A program made the position numbers and the translations under genes. Of a stretch of DNA of 64,000 bases, positions 25,797 through 33,465 are shown piece after piece; within the stretch, counting starts at the first letter, position 1; each line of letters opens with the position of its first letter. The stretch comes from Novosphingobium resinovorum (GTDB lineage Bacteria > Pseudomonadota > Alphaproteobacteria > Sphingomonadales > Sphingomonadaceae): positions 70,579 through 134,578 of the forward strand of contig NZ_BSFC01000019.1 in the NCBI RefSeq assembly GCF_027922145.1, in the 5' to 3' direction. Under the pieces are notes generated by a model. The model searched no databases and had not been told where the DNA came from. It was given only the letters and a program-made list of their open reading frames with translations.

Positions 25797-26987
25797 TCAG
25801 CCCGACTGAAGCAGTTCGATAGCCCGGGTCACGACCGCCATATGCTCCGGCCAGCTCGGGTTATGCCACCCCGGCAGGCGAGCCAGTTGCGCCTGGTGCA
25901 GATCGCCTCGCAAGGTATGGTCGAGGATCGCCGCCTTCCAGCCCGGTCCATCGAGGGGATCGAGATAATCGGGCACTGCGCCACCCACTTCACGCAATGC
26001 AGACAGATCGCTGCAGATGACCGGCGTACCGACGGATAGCGCTTCGGCTACCGGCATGCCGTACCCTTCCGCAAACGAAGGCATGAGCAACGCACGGGCA
26101 CCGCGCAGCAACGAAGACAGACGCATATCCGGACAACCGCCCAATTCCTCGACATGACCGGAAAGCGCCGGACAGCGCTCGAGCATGTCGATCACCTGCT
26201 CGTTCTCCCAGCCACGCCGGCCGATGACAATGAGACGCGGGACTTCCTGAACAGGCAAGGTCTCCGCCAGGTGTCGCCAAAGATGAAGCAATAGCAGATG
26301 GTTCTTGCGCGGCTCTATCGTGCCAAGACAGACGAAGTATGGGCGACCATCACCGGTATCCGGCACTGCGGGCGGCAATGCCTCGGTGCCCAACAGCGCG
26401 ACGTGGATCGGCGTGCCGGGCTCCAGCCAGGGTTGCAAGGCACGCCCCGTCGCGGCAGAATTGACGACGGCCGCCCCCCTGCCTTGCGCAGTCGCCATGG
26501 CCACGGTCTCCATCCGGCGCTTGTGAAGCGCTGCACCGGACGGGCGTGCGTATTCGGGAAACTCGATGGGAATGAGATCGTGCACGAGGCACAGGAACCT
26601 GGCCTGTTCCCGCTGTAGTATCCGTCGCACCTTGGCCATGTTGGTGAGGTGATGCGGGGATGCCTGCACATACACGCCTTGCGAAGCGGCCGCTTTTCCC
26701 ATCGGCAGCAGTGCCGCCAGTTGCGGCAGCACGGAATGCAGCGAACGCTGCCGGGGACCATCCTCCCGGCTGGACCACCGGCGTTCGAGCTCGTCCAGGT
26801 AATCCAGCGCGGCCCGGTGCGGCACGCGGCCGTAGCATCCCAGCGGGTGTACGGCGGAAAAGGCCATTTCCTGCCCGTAATGCGACAGCAGCCCGCGCGC
26901 ATAGGCCATCTCCACCCGATCGACTCCCGAGGGAGTCGAATAGCGGATTCGCGAGATCAGACGGGAGATATCGAGAATGACGCTCAT
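25797..26987 (-). CDS. GT4-family glycosyltransferase
   Basis: 396 residues of GT-B fold. The C-terminal half has FVCLGTIEPRKNHLLL, VIGRRGWENEQVIDML and the donor-binding EGYGMPVAEALSVGTPV (EX7E). The N half starts ILDISRLISRIRYSTPSGVDRVEMAYA, typical of mannosyl- or rhamnosyl-type transferases in surface glycan loci. It overlaps kpsC by 4 bp and is the last gene of the operon kdsD-kdsB-phosphatase-kpsC-GT4. Donor and acceptor unknown. It could add the first sugar after the Kdo linker. Confidence 0.87.
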   Translation of the reverse strand: MSVILDISRLISRIRYSTPSGVDRVEMAYARGLLSHYGQEMAFSAVHPLGCYGRVPHRAALDYLDELERRWSSREDGPRQRSLHSVLPQLAALLPMGKAAASQGVYVQASPHHLTNMAKVRRILQREQARFLCLVHDLIPIEFPEYARPSGAALHKRRMETVAMATAQGRGAAVVNSAATGRALQPWLEPGTPIHVALLGTEALPPAVPDTGDGRPYFVCLGTIEPRKNHLLLLHLWRHLAETLPVQEVPRLIVIGRRGWENEQVIDMLERCPALSGHVEELGGCPDMRLSSLLRGARALLMPSFAEGYGMPVAEALSVGTPVICSDLSALREVGGAVPDYLDPLDGPGWKAAILDHTLRGDLHQAQLARLPGWHNPSWPEHMAVVTRAIELLQSG

Positions 26988-28633
26988 CGAAAAATACCCA
27001 TCAATTTGCCCTGCCAACGGCGCAGCGGCATTATCCATCGCAGGCGGTTGGTCGCCTTTCTTGCAGCCATGCGCCCCACCAGCACCTCGGGCGGGCAGGG
27101 CAATCCTGTCACCGGGTCGAGGTAACGCGGGTAAAGGATCAGCACCCCCGCTACGAGTGCATCGAGCGGCAGTTTTCGGGTCCTTCGGGCGGGCACTTCG
27201 CCCAGATCGCGGGTCAAGCCCCAGCCGGCATAGAACGGAGTGCCGTGGCAGGTGACCTCCCGCCCCCGCATCAGGGCCTCGAACCCGGTGAGGGAGGTCA
27301 ACACGTGCACCGCATCGACCGCATCGAGCAATGGCGCCATTCCGCCCCCGCGCGCGATGCGGTCGGCATGCTTGAGGATTTCGGAATCGGGGACAGCGCC
27401 CCGGCGATGGCCGGCGTCCACGTCGGGATGCGGACGAAACCATATCTCGGCATCGGGTTCCAGCGTGCGCGCTCGGCGCACCAGTTCAAGGTTAGAGGTT
27501 AGCCCGCCCCCGCCCGCAAGCACCGACATATCATCCTCCACCTGACCGGGAACCAGGACGAGGCGTTTTCCGGGAAGGCGGGCGGGTAATATTACAAGCC
27601 CGGTTTCGGCGGAATACTTGCTGATCCCGGCCGAAATGATGGCCTTGCGCAGGATCGCCGCGCGCTCGATCAGCGGGGGGGCAATCTCCGCATCATCAAG
27701 AATGCTTTCGAGATCGCTGGGCGTGCGCGGGTCGAAATGGATGCCCGAGACATCCACCACGATCGATGACGGCGGCACGAGATCGACACCAAGCCCGACC
27801 GATCGAACGAAACCGTCTTCCACCCGGACCAGCGGCACGGCGTCTCTGTCGGCCGCGGCCAACAGCGCGGGCGAGACGCGCGAAGGCCAGATCGCAACCG
27901 CCCCGTCCCCGCCGCGACGGGCCTTGCGGGCGATCCGCAGGGCCTTCATCGCCGAGGATACGATCGCGAGGCTGCGCCCGGGATGCCAGAGAAACCGGCG
28001 AATTTCCTTCCGCTTCCACCACGCCATGCCGCAAGCCGCGACGATGGCGCGATTAGTATCGAGGCTCCGGCGCCATGTTGCCAGCAGGCCGACTACCGCC
28101 TCAACATTCGAGGCCAAGCCGGTAAAGGGATCGCGCCAGCCTGCACCGGACAAGGCCAGCGCGGCCAGTCGATCGAGCGTGGCATCGTCGTCATGCGGTC
28201 TGCCGAACCGGCCGGAAGACAGCACTTCCACCGGCACTCCCAGGGTCCGCGCAAGAACTATCCATTCATCGTCGCCATGCGCGACGAGCCGTCCCGCTCC
28301 CGGCAGGACCGTCCAGGGATCGACATCTTCGCGCCACTCTTCATCGATGAGCTTGCGTGACCAGCGCCTGTTGCGAGACGGCAGGATCCACACCGCATCC
28401 CGGCAACGCATGGCATCGATTTCCGAAGGATCGCGGGGCTTGAGCACGACGCCGGCGGGACGTACCAGCCCCGAGGGCGCGGCCCAGAACCGGCCCCCTA
28501 CGCGCGCATCTCTGACGAGCGCGAACAAGGACGCGGCATCGGCGGACGTCCCGCCCGTCTCCCCCGAGACCGATACGGTGGCGTCGGCCCAGGGAAACGG
28601 GGGCGCGCGCAGCACGGGAAGATTGCCGGTCAC
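26984..28633 (-). CDS. kpsC: Capsular polysaccharide Kdo-transferase KpsC (short form)
   Basis: 549 residues. The C-terminal half, from about residue 255, is a complete KpsC domain: LVRVEDGFVRSVGLG, FDPRTPSDLE, WFRPHPDVDAGH, VLTSLTGFEALMRGREVTCHG and FYAGWGLTRD. The N half keeps DTNRAIVAACGMAWWKR and RRFLW but lacks a second EDGF..S motif at its start, so the first transferase domain looks divergent or shortened; E. coli KpsC is nearer 680 residues. KpsC extends the poly-Kdo linker. The start is GTG overlapping the phosphatase stop by 4 bp. Confidence 0.88.
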   Translation of the reverse strand: MTGNLPVLRAPPFPWADATVSVSGETGGTSADAASLFALVRDARVGGRFWAAPSGLVRPAGVVLKPRDPSEIDAMRCRDAVWILPSRNRRWSRKLIDEEWREDVDPWTVLPGAGRLVAHGDDEWIVLARTLGVPVEVLSSGRFGRPHDDDATLDRLAALALSGAGWRDPFTGLASNVEAVVGLLATWRRSLDTNRAIVAACGMAWWKRKEIRRFLWHPGRSLAIVSSAMKALRIARKARRGGDGAVAIWPSRVSPALLAAADRDAVPLVRVEDGFVRSVGLGVDLVPPSSIVVDVSGIHFDPRTPSDLESILDDAEIAPPLIERAAILRKAIISAGISKYSAETGLVILPARLPGKRLVLVPGQVEDDMSVLAGGGGLTSNLELVRRARTLEPDAEIWFRPHPDVDAGHRRGAVPDSEILKHADRIARGGGMAPLLDAVDAVHVLTSLTGFEALMRGREVTCHGTPFYAGWGLTRDLGEVPARRTRKLPLDALVAGVLILYPRYLDPVTGLPCPPEVLVGRMAARKATNRLRWIMPLRRWQGKLMGIFR

Positions 28634-29235
28634 GGCCGGCGCCCCCAGTCCGCCAATCGCAATACGCCGTCCCTTTCCCTGCGGATTATGCCGTAAGAAC
28701 CGGTTCGCAGTTTCAGCCCCGCCGGTCCTGTCTCCGTCAGCCCTGCCGCGACCAACCCGAAACGGGCAGCACCATTGCTCGTCACAATCAGCACTTCGCC
28801 CAGGGCTGTAGAAAAGAGATCGCGCCAGGCAGCAATGCGTGCCGGGGCATCGACGTGCCAATCCGGAGGTGGCACGGCGTGTTCATCCCATGCCGCCAGC
28901 GCATCGTATCCGATACGGGCCAGAACATCGGCTTCCGGCCTGTTCTCGTCCGGGCCGTGATCGATTTCGCGCAGCCATTCGCAGGGCTGCGGTTGCGAAA
29001 CTTTGGGCAGATGCCGCAGGATCGCCTGTGCCGTCTGTCGCGTGCGAGCCAGCGGGGACACCAGCACTTGCGCGAAATTCCAGTCCAGAGCGGCAAAATG
29101 CCGTCCGAGCGCCTCGCCTTGCTCGTGCCCTGCCGCCGTCAGCGGCAGGTCGGTGGCCGCACCGATCCTGCGCGGCGCCTCTGCGGCCTCAAAGGTATTC
29201 CCATGACGAACGATGACGAATGCGGACTCTGGCAT
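28630..29235 (-). CDS. Histidine phosphatase family protein (candidate Kdo-8-phosphate phosphatase)
   Basis: 201 residues with the RHG phosphohistidine motif at the N-terminus (FVIVRHGNTFE), SPLARTRQTAQAI with the second phosphate-binding Arg, and a catalytic His replaced in context by VTSNGAARFG, where the usual second catalytic His (GxxxHG region) is not obvious. It lies 12 bp after kdsB and overlaps kpsC by 4 bp. Kdo synthesis needs a phosphatase after KdsA, and no kdsC is present in the locus, so this could fill the step; that is inference. Confidence 0.82.
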   Translation of the reverse strand: MPESAFVIVRHGNTFEAAEAPRRIGAATDLPLTAAGHEQGEALGRHFAALDWNFAQVLVSPLARTRQTAQAILRHLPKVSQPQPCEWLREIDHGPDENRPEADVLARIGYDALAAWDEHAVPPPDWHVDAPARIAAWRDLFSTALGEVLIVTSNGAARFGLVAAGLTETGPAGLKLRTGSYGIIRRERDGVLRLADWGRRP

Positions 29236-29247
29236 CAGAGCGCGCTA

Positions 29248-30057
29248 TCAGCCCGGGAAAGGATCGCCTAGTCGCGCGATCGCTTCTTCCGCCATCGCGA
29301 GATCCGCTGGCGTATCGATACCGGACATTGCGTGCGAAGGAGGATCGACTTCGACGGTTGCGATGGTCCGGCCAGCCTCGAGGAAACGCAGTTGCTCAAG
29401 GCCCTCAAGGACTTCGTACGTACCTTGCGGCGCGGCGGCAAACCACTCCAGCGCAGCCATGCGGTATCCATAGAGGCCCAGGTGCTGCCAGACCGGCGAT
29501 TTGGGAAACGACATGCGCAGCTCCTCTTCAGAGCGTATGGCGGGCAGGATCGCCTTGGAAAACCACACCGCCTGCCCGCGTGCGTCCCGGATGCAGGTGG
29601 TCCCGCTGAAAGGTGCCGCCAGCTTGTGCGCGCGCAGCCGGTCGAGCCTTGCCCAGTCGAGCTGGAAGACGGGTGTAGCCACGTCCGCCCCGCCCCGACG
29701 CAAGGCCGCAACCAGCCCGGCCAACACGGCGGGCGGCACAAAGGGTGCGTCACCCTGAAGATTCACCACCAGTTCCGGTCGTTCGGACCGTTCCGCCGCT
29801 GCCGCGAAGGCGCGTGACGAGCCCGAATCGCATTCCCGCGAAGTCATGACCGCTTCGACGCCAAGCGCCTGCGCATGCGCGGCAATGCGATCGTCGTCGG
29901 TAGCGGCAACGACTTCGCAGTTGCCCACGAGATCGGCCGCCTGCCGGGCGACCGCAATCACACGCTCCAGCATGGTGCGGCCCCCTATCTGCATCAGCGG
30001 CTTTCCCGGCATCCGCGTGGAACCATAGCGCGCCGGAACAACGATGAGATCAGGCAA
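29248..30057 (-). CDS. kdsB: 3-deoxy-manno-octulosonate cytidylyltransferase
   Basis: 269 residues. It activates Kdo with CTP to CMP-Kdo, the donor used by KpsC and KpsS. The nucleotide-binding VPARYGSTRMPGKPL, NLQGDAPFVPP, HLGLYGYR, EGLEQLRFLEAG and the metal-binding region GIDTPADL match KdsB/KpsU. Length is slightly above the usual 250. It starts 2 bases after the kdsD stop. Placement in the capsule operon points to a capsule-dedicated CMP-Kdo synthetase. Confidence 0.93.
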   Translation of the reverse strand: MPDLIVVPARYGSTRMPGKPLMQIGGRTMLERVIAVARQAADLVGNCEVVAATDDDRIAAHAQALGVEAVMTSRECDSGSSRAFAAAAERSERPELVVNLQGDAPFVPPAVLAGLVAALRRGGADVATPVFQLDWARLDRLRAHKLAAPFSGTTCIRDARGQAVWFSKAILPAIRSEEELRMSFPKSPVWQHLGLYGYRMAALEWFAAAPQGTYEVLEGLEQLRFLEAGRTIATVEVDPPSHAMSGIDTPADLAMAEEAIARLGDPFPG

Positions 30058-30059
30058 CC

Positions 30060-31046
30060 TCAGGCAACCCCAGTCCTGACGATGTCATGTATATGAACGA
30101 TGCCGGCAAGCGTGCCCTGCTGCTCGACGAACAGTACGGAGACGGCGTTCTCGTTGAGTATGCGCAGCGCTTCGGAAGCCAGGATGTCGGGAGCGACGGT
30201 GAGAGGATTTTCCGACATGTGCAGGCCGATGTTATCTTCGAGCGAATGCACCGCTATGCAGCGCCGCAGGTCGCCGTCCGTAAACGCTCCCACCAGGCGC
30301 CCATCCGCATCAACTACGGCGGTGCAGCCGTACCGCTTGCGGCTCATCTCCAGGGTCGCACTGATGAGCGTGGCATCCCGACCCACACGCGGGACCGCTT
30401 CGCCGACGCCCATAATTTCCCCCACCGTGCAGAGCTTCGCCCCAAGCTGGCCGCCCGGATGGAAGACCCTGAAGTCGGAGGAGGTGAAGCCGCGGGCTTC
30501 TATGAGGGCCACCGCTAGCGCATCGCCCAGCACAAGCTGCAGCGTGGTGGACGACGTGGGCGCCAGTTCGTTCGGGCAAGCCTCACGAACGGGGGGCATC
30601 GCAAGGCAAATGTCAGCCGCCCGGCCCGCCGTGCTGTGCGCATGCGAAGTGGCGACGATCAGCGTCACGCCGTAGATCCGGCAATAGTGGAAGATGTCAC
30701 CCAACTCTGCCGTCTCGCCCGACCACGTGATCGCGAGGACCACGTCCTGCGGAGTGATGACACCGAGGTCACCATGACTCGCCTCGCCGGGATGCAGATA
30801 GAGGGCGGACGTTCCAGTGGAACGCATCGTCGCGGCAATCTTGCGTGCGATGTGCCCGCTTTTGCCCATGCCGGTTACAATAACTCGCCCTCGCGTCGCG
30901 GCGAGGGTCTGGATAGCGCGATCAACCTCGTTGCCGAGGGCAGGCGACTGCAGAGCGGTCCTGAGCGCTTCGAGCGCTTCGAGTTCGATGTCCAGTGTTT
31001 TCAACGCGGATGCGGAAGACCGTGTCTGGAAAAGTGCTTTTGTCAT
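30060..31046 (-). CDS. kdsD: Arabinose-5-phosphate isomerase (KpsF/GutQ type)
   Basis: 328 residues: a SIS sugar-isomerase domain (GMGKSGHIARKIAATMRSTG, LHPGEASHGDLG with the catalytic His, TWSGETAEL) and two C-terminal CBS domains (VGAFTDGDLRR; AGIVHIHDIV). It interconverts ribulose-5-phosphate and arabinose-5-phosphate, the KdsA substrate. The start MTKALFQTRSS follows AAGGCGG. First gene of the minus-strand capsule operon, divergent from kdsA. Confidence 0.93.
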   Translation of the reverse strand: MTKALFQTRSSASALKTLDIELEALEALRTALQSPALGNEVDRAIQTLAATRGRVIVTGMGKSGHIARKIAATMRSTGTSALYLHPGEASHGDLGVITPQDVVLAITWSGETAELGDIFHYCRIYGVTLIVATSHAHSTAGRAADICLAMPPVREACPNELAPTSSTTLQLVLGDALAVALIEARGFTSSDFRVFHPGGQLGAKLCTVGEIMGVGEAVPRVGRDATLISATLEMSRKRYGCTAVVDADGRLVGAFTDGDLRRCIAVHSLEDNIGLHMSENPLTVAPDILASEALRILNENAVSVLFVEQQGTLAGIVHIHDIVRTGVA

Positions 31047-31221
31047 ACCGCCTTGATTCTCGTCATAACTGGTTGCTTGCAATCATTAATTGGCGACTGA
31101 TGACGCTCCCGTGAATCAATCCGATCGTAGCGCGCGGGGATTGCCAGCCAGTTTTTTCCGGGCCAAGGGAAACGCCGTATCGCGATCCTTGCCCGATGTC
31201 ATCGCCGGTCTGACCGGGAAC

Positions 31222-31263
31222 ATCCGGCAAGCCTGGGGACTTCAAAATTTTAACTTGCCGGAT
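31222..31263. promoter_or_regulatory. 10-bp perfect inverted repeat upstream of kdsA
   Basis: ATCCGGCAAG (31222-31231) and CTTGCCGGAT (31254-31263) are perfect mirrors around a 22-bp A/T-rich centre that includes AAAATTTT. The element lies 45-86 bp before kdsA and could be an operator or a leader hairpin. Confidence 0.45.
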
Positions 31264-31268
31264 TTGCG

Positions 31269-31286
31269 CTACCCATAACTACCCAT
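31269..31286. repeat. Short tandem direct repeat before kdsA
   Basis: CTACCCAT occurs at 31269-31276 and 31279-31286, a 10-bp period. It lies 21 bp before the start codon; it may be regulatory or chance. Confidence 0.3.
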
Positions 31287-31307
31287 CGGCTGACCAGGGC
31301 TCACACC

Positions 31308-32135
31308 ATGATTCTTTGCGGACATCTGATTGCTCCGAAAACGCCTCTATTCGCAATTGCCGGGCCATGCGTCATCGAAAGCGAGGAGTTGACGCTTTCC
31401 ATCGCCGAAACGCTTGCCGCAGTGGCGCAGCGGCTGGGAATTTTCCTTATTTTCAAAAGTTCCTTCGACAAGGCCAACCGGAGTTCGGACAAGTCCTTTC
31501 GGGGATTAGGCATGGAAGAAGGCCTGCGCATCCTGGAGAAGGTGCGTGCCGAAACCGGTTTGCCGGTGATTACCGATGTCCACGAAATTGCGCAGGTTTC
31601 CGCTGTGGCCGGAGTCGTGGACGTGCTGCAGACCCCCGCGTTTCTCGCCCGGCAGACCGACTTCATCGCTTCGGTGGCCACCTCCGGCAAGCCGGTCAAC
31701 ATCAAGAAGGCCCAGTTCATGGCGCCAGCCGACATGAAACAGGTCGTCGCCAAGGCCCGCAACGCCGCCACCGCCGCCGGAAAGGAGGCCGACGCCTTCT
31801 TGCTGTGCGAGCGCGGCACGTCATTCGGCTACAATACGCTGGTTTCCGACATGCGCGGGCTGTCGATCATGGCCGAGACCGGCTGTCCCGTCGTCTTCGA
31901 CGCCACACATTCGGTCCAGCAGCCCGGCGGCCTTGGCGAACGATCCGGCGGCCAGCGCGAATATGTCCCGCTTCTCGCACGCGCCGCGGTCGCGGCAGGG
32001 GTCGCGGGCGTGTTCATGGAAACGCATCCGGATCCGGAAAACGCGCTTTCCGACGGCCCGAATGCACTGCCTCTCGCCCATTTCGAACCTCTTCTCGCCC
32101 GGCTTATGGCCATCGACGAGGTGGTGAAAGCATAG
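31308..32135 (+). CDS. kdsA: 3-deoxy-8-phosphooctulonate synthase, probably metal-dependent class
   Basis: 275 residues. It condenses arabinose-5-phosphate with PEP to give Kdo-8-phosphate. All motifs are present: [68 protein letters not shown] and METHPDPE. The Cys in GPCVIE corresponds to the metal ligand of Aquifex-type enzymes; the metal-free E. coli type has Asn there. It is divergent from kdsD and leads the plus-strand operon with a PhyH gene, two galactofuranosyltransferases and glf. Confidence 0.95.
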   Translation: MILCGHLIAPKTPLFAIAGPCVIESEELTLSIAETLAAVAQRLGIFLIFKSSFDKANRSSDKSFRGLGMEEGLRILEKVRAETGLPVITDVHEIAQVSAVAGVVDVLQTPAFLARQTDFIASVATSGKPVNIKKAQFMAPADMKQVVAKARNAATAAGKEADAFLLCERGTSFGYNTLVSDMRGLSIMAETGCPVVFDATHSVQQPGGLGERSGGQREYVPLLARAAVAAGVAGVFMETHPDPENALSDGPNALPLAHFEPLLARLMAIDEVVKA

Positions 32136-32214
32136 CGCCAATTCGCCCCGGCCTCCGTCCAAGCTGCCGTATTTCCGGTTGCATCGGACATTCGCCGGGC
32201 GCAATCGGCCAAGT

Positions 32215-33261
32215 ATGCCTGCTATTGACAGAAAATCGACGATCAGGACTTTGCTGCTCTTGCCGTTTTCGGCCCTGCAGCTGCTGACGGGTGCCAAGAG
32301 CTTTCTGGACAATCCATTGATCGGGTCGCGGAGACTGAACACACTTGGCCTTCACGTCGCGCGGGTCAGGCTGGCGGCGGCGATGTGTGCCTGGCGCAGG
32401 CGCCGCCTTGCCCCCATGGTGCGTGCCGACTGGCGCGCGGCGTTTGATCGCGACGGTTTCGTGGTCATTCAGGAGATTGTTCCTCCCGGAGAGTTCGCCG
32501 AACTTCGCGCCGCTGTGCTTGCCTACGAAGGCCCCGCCCGGGAAATGCGGCAGGGCGATGCCGTAACCCGCAGGCTGGCGATCGATCCTGCAATGCTCAC
32601 GGCGATTCCAGCCTTGCGCGCGATGCTGGAGCGCAAGGATCTGGTGGCACTGTTTCACTATGTGGCCAGTTTTCGGACCACCCCGCTTCACTACGTCCAG
32701 ACCATCGTGAGCCATGACGGGTCGAACGAGACCGATCCTCAAGAGACAATTCACGCCGACAGCTTCCACTCCTCGCTCAAGGCCTGGCTGTTCCTGAATC
32801 CCGTAGCCCAAGACGAAGGACCGTTTACGTTCGTTCGGGGATCGCATCGCTTCACCCCGGAGCGCCTCGCCTGGGAACACCAGCGCTCCCTGGCCTGCCC
32901 GCAGACGACCGACCGCCTCTCCGCGCGAGGGTCCCCCCGTGTGCCGGAACATGAACGCACCGCGATGAACCTTCCCCTGCCCGAGGGACTGGCCGTCCCG
33001 GGCAACACGCTGATAGTTGCCGACACGGTGGGGTTTCACGCGCGCGGCGCCTCGGCTCGCCCGAGCGAACGAGTGGAAATCTGGTCATATGCGCGCCGCA
33101 ATCCTTTCCTGCCGTGGCTGGGCGGAGACGTTCTCAGCCTCCCGGGTATTGCGGAACGGCGGGTGAATTGGCTCTGGAGCGTGCGCGACAGATTTGAGAA
33201 GTACGTGGGACAACCGTGGCGTCCGGTAGGCAGGCGTGCACCCGTCGATGACGGGAGCTAG
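32215..33261 (+). CDS. Phytanoyl-CoA dioxygenase (PhyH) family protein
   Basis: 348 residues with a C-terminal Fe(II)/2-oxoglutarate dioxygenase domain: AFDRDGFVVIQEIVPPGEF opens the fold, HADSFHSSLKAWLFLNPV carries the HxD iron ligands, and VGFHARGASARPSERVEIW the distal His and the oxoglutarate Arg. An N-terminal stretch of about 60 residues begins with a hydrophobic segment (TLLLLPFSALQLLTG), so membrane association is possible. It lies 79 bp after kdsA. Substrate unknown; a capsule sugar or lipid hydroxylation is the natural guess. Confidence 0.85.
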   Translation: MPAIDRKSTIRTLLLLPFSALQLLTGAKSFLDNPLIGSRRLNTLGLHVARVRLAAAMCAWRRRRLAPMVRADWRAAFDRDGFVVIQEIVPPGEFAELRAAVLAYEGPAREMRQGDAVTRRLAIDPAMLTAIPALRAMLERKDLVALFHYVASFRTTPLHYVQTIVSHDGSNETDPQETIHADSFHSSLKAWLFLNPVAQDEGPFTFVRGSHRFTPERLAWEHQRSLACPQTTDRLSARGSPRVPEHERTAMNLPLPEGLAVPGNTLIVADTVGFHARGASARPSERVEIWSYARRNPFLPWLGGDVLSLPGIAERRVNWLWSVRDRFEKYVGQPWRPVGRRAPVDDGS

Positions 33262-33393
33262 GGTCGAAATCTTGCGATCGTGAAGGACAAGATGGGCAAA
33301 GGCTCTCGTACTTTCTCTCCGTCATCGTCGCATTCGTCGCAAAGAACTGGAGGATTGATGCGATTGCCTGCCCGCAACCTTGCCCGGACGTCC

Positions 33394-33399
33394 TATAAT
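33394..33399 (+). promoter_or_regulatory. Consensus -10 box upstream of the first galactofuranosyltransferase
   Basis: A perfect TATAAT occurs 66 bp before the ATG in an otherwise GC-rich 204-bp gap. No good -35 hexamer is seen at 16-18 bp, so the promoter would need activation or another -35. Confidence 0.35.
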
Positions 33400-33465
33400 G
33401 CATAACGAGTCGAGAATCCTCCCAAGCCCTACCGAGACCAGCGACGCCAAGACGCAAACCCTGCG

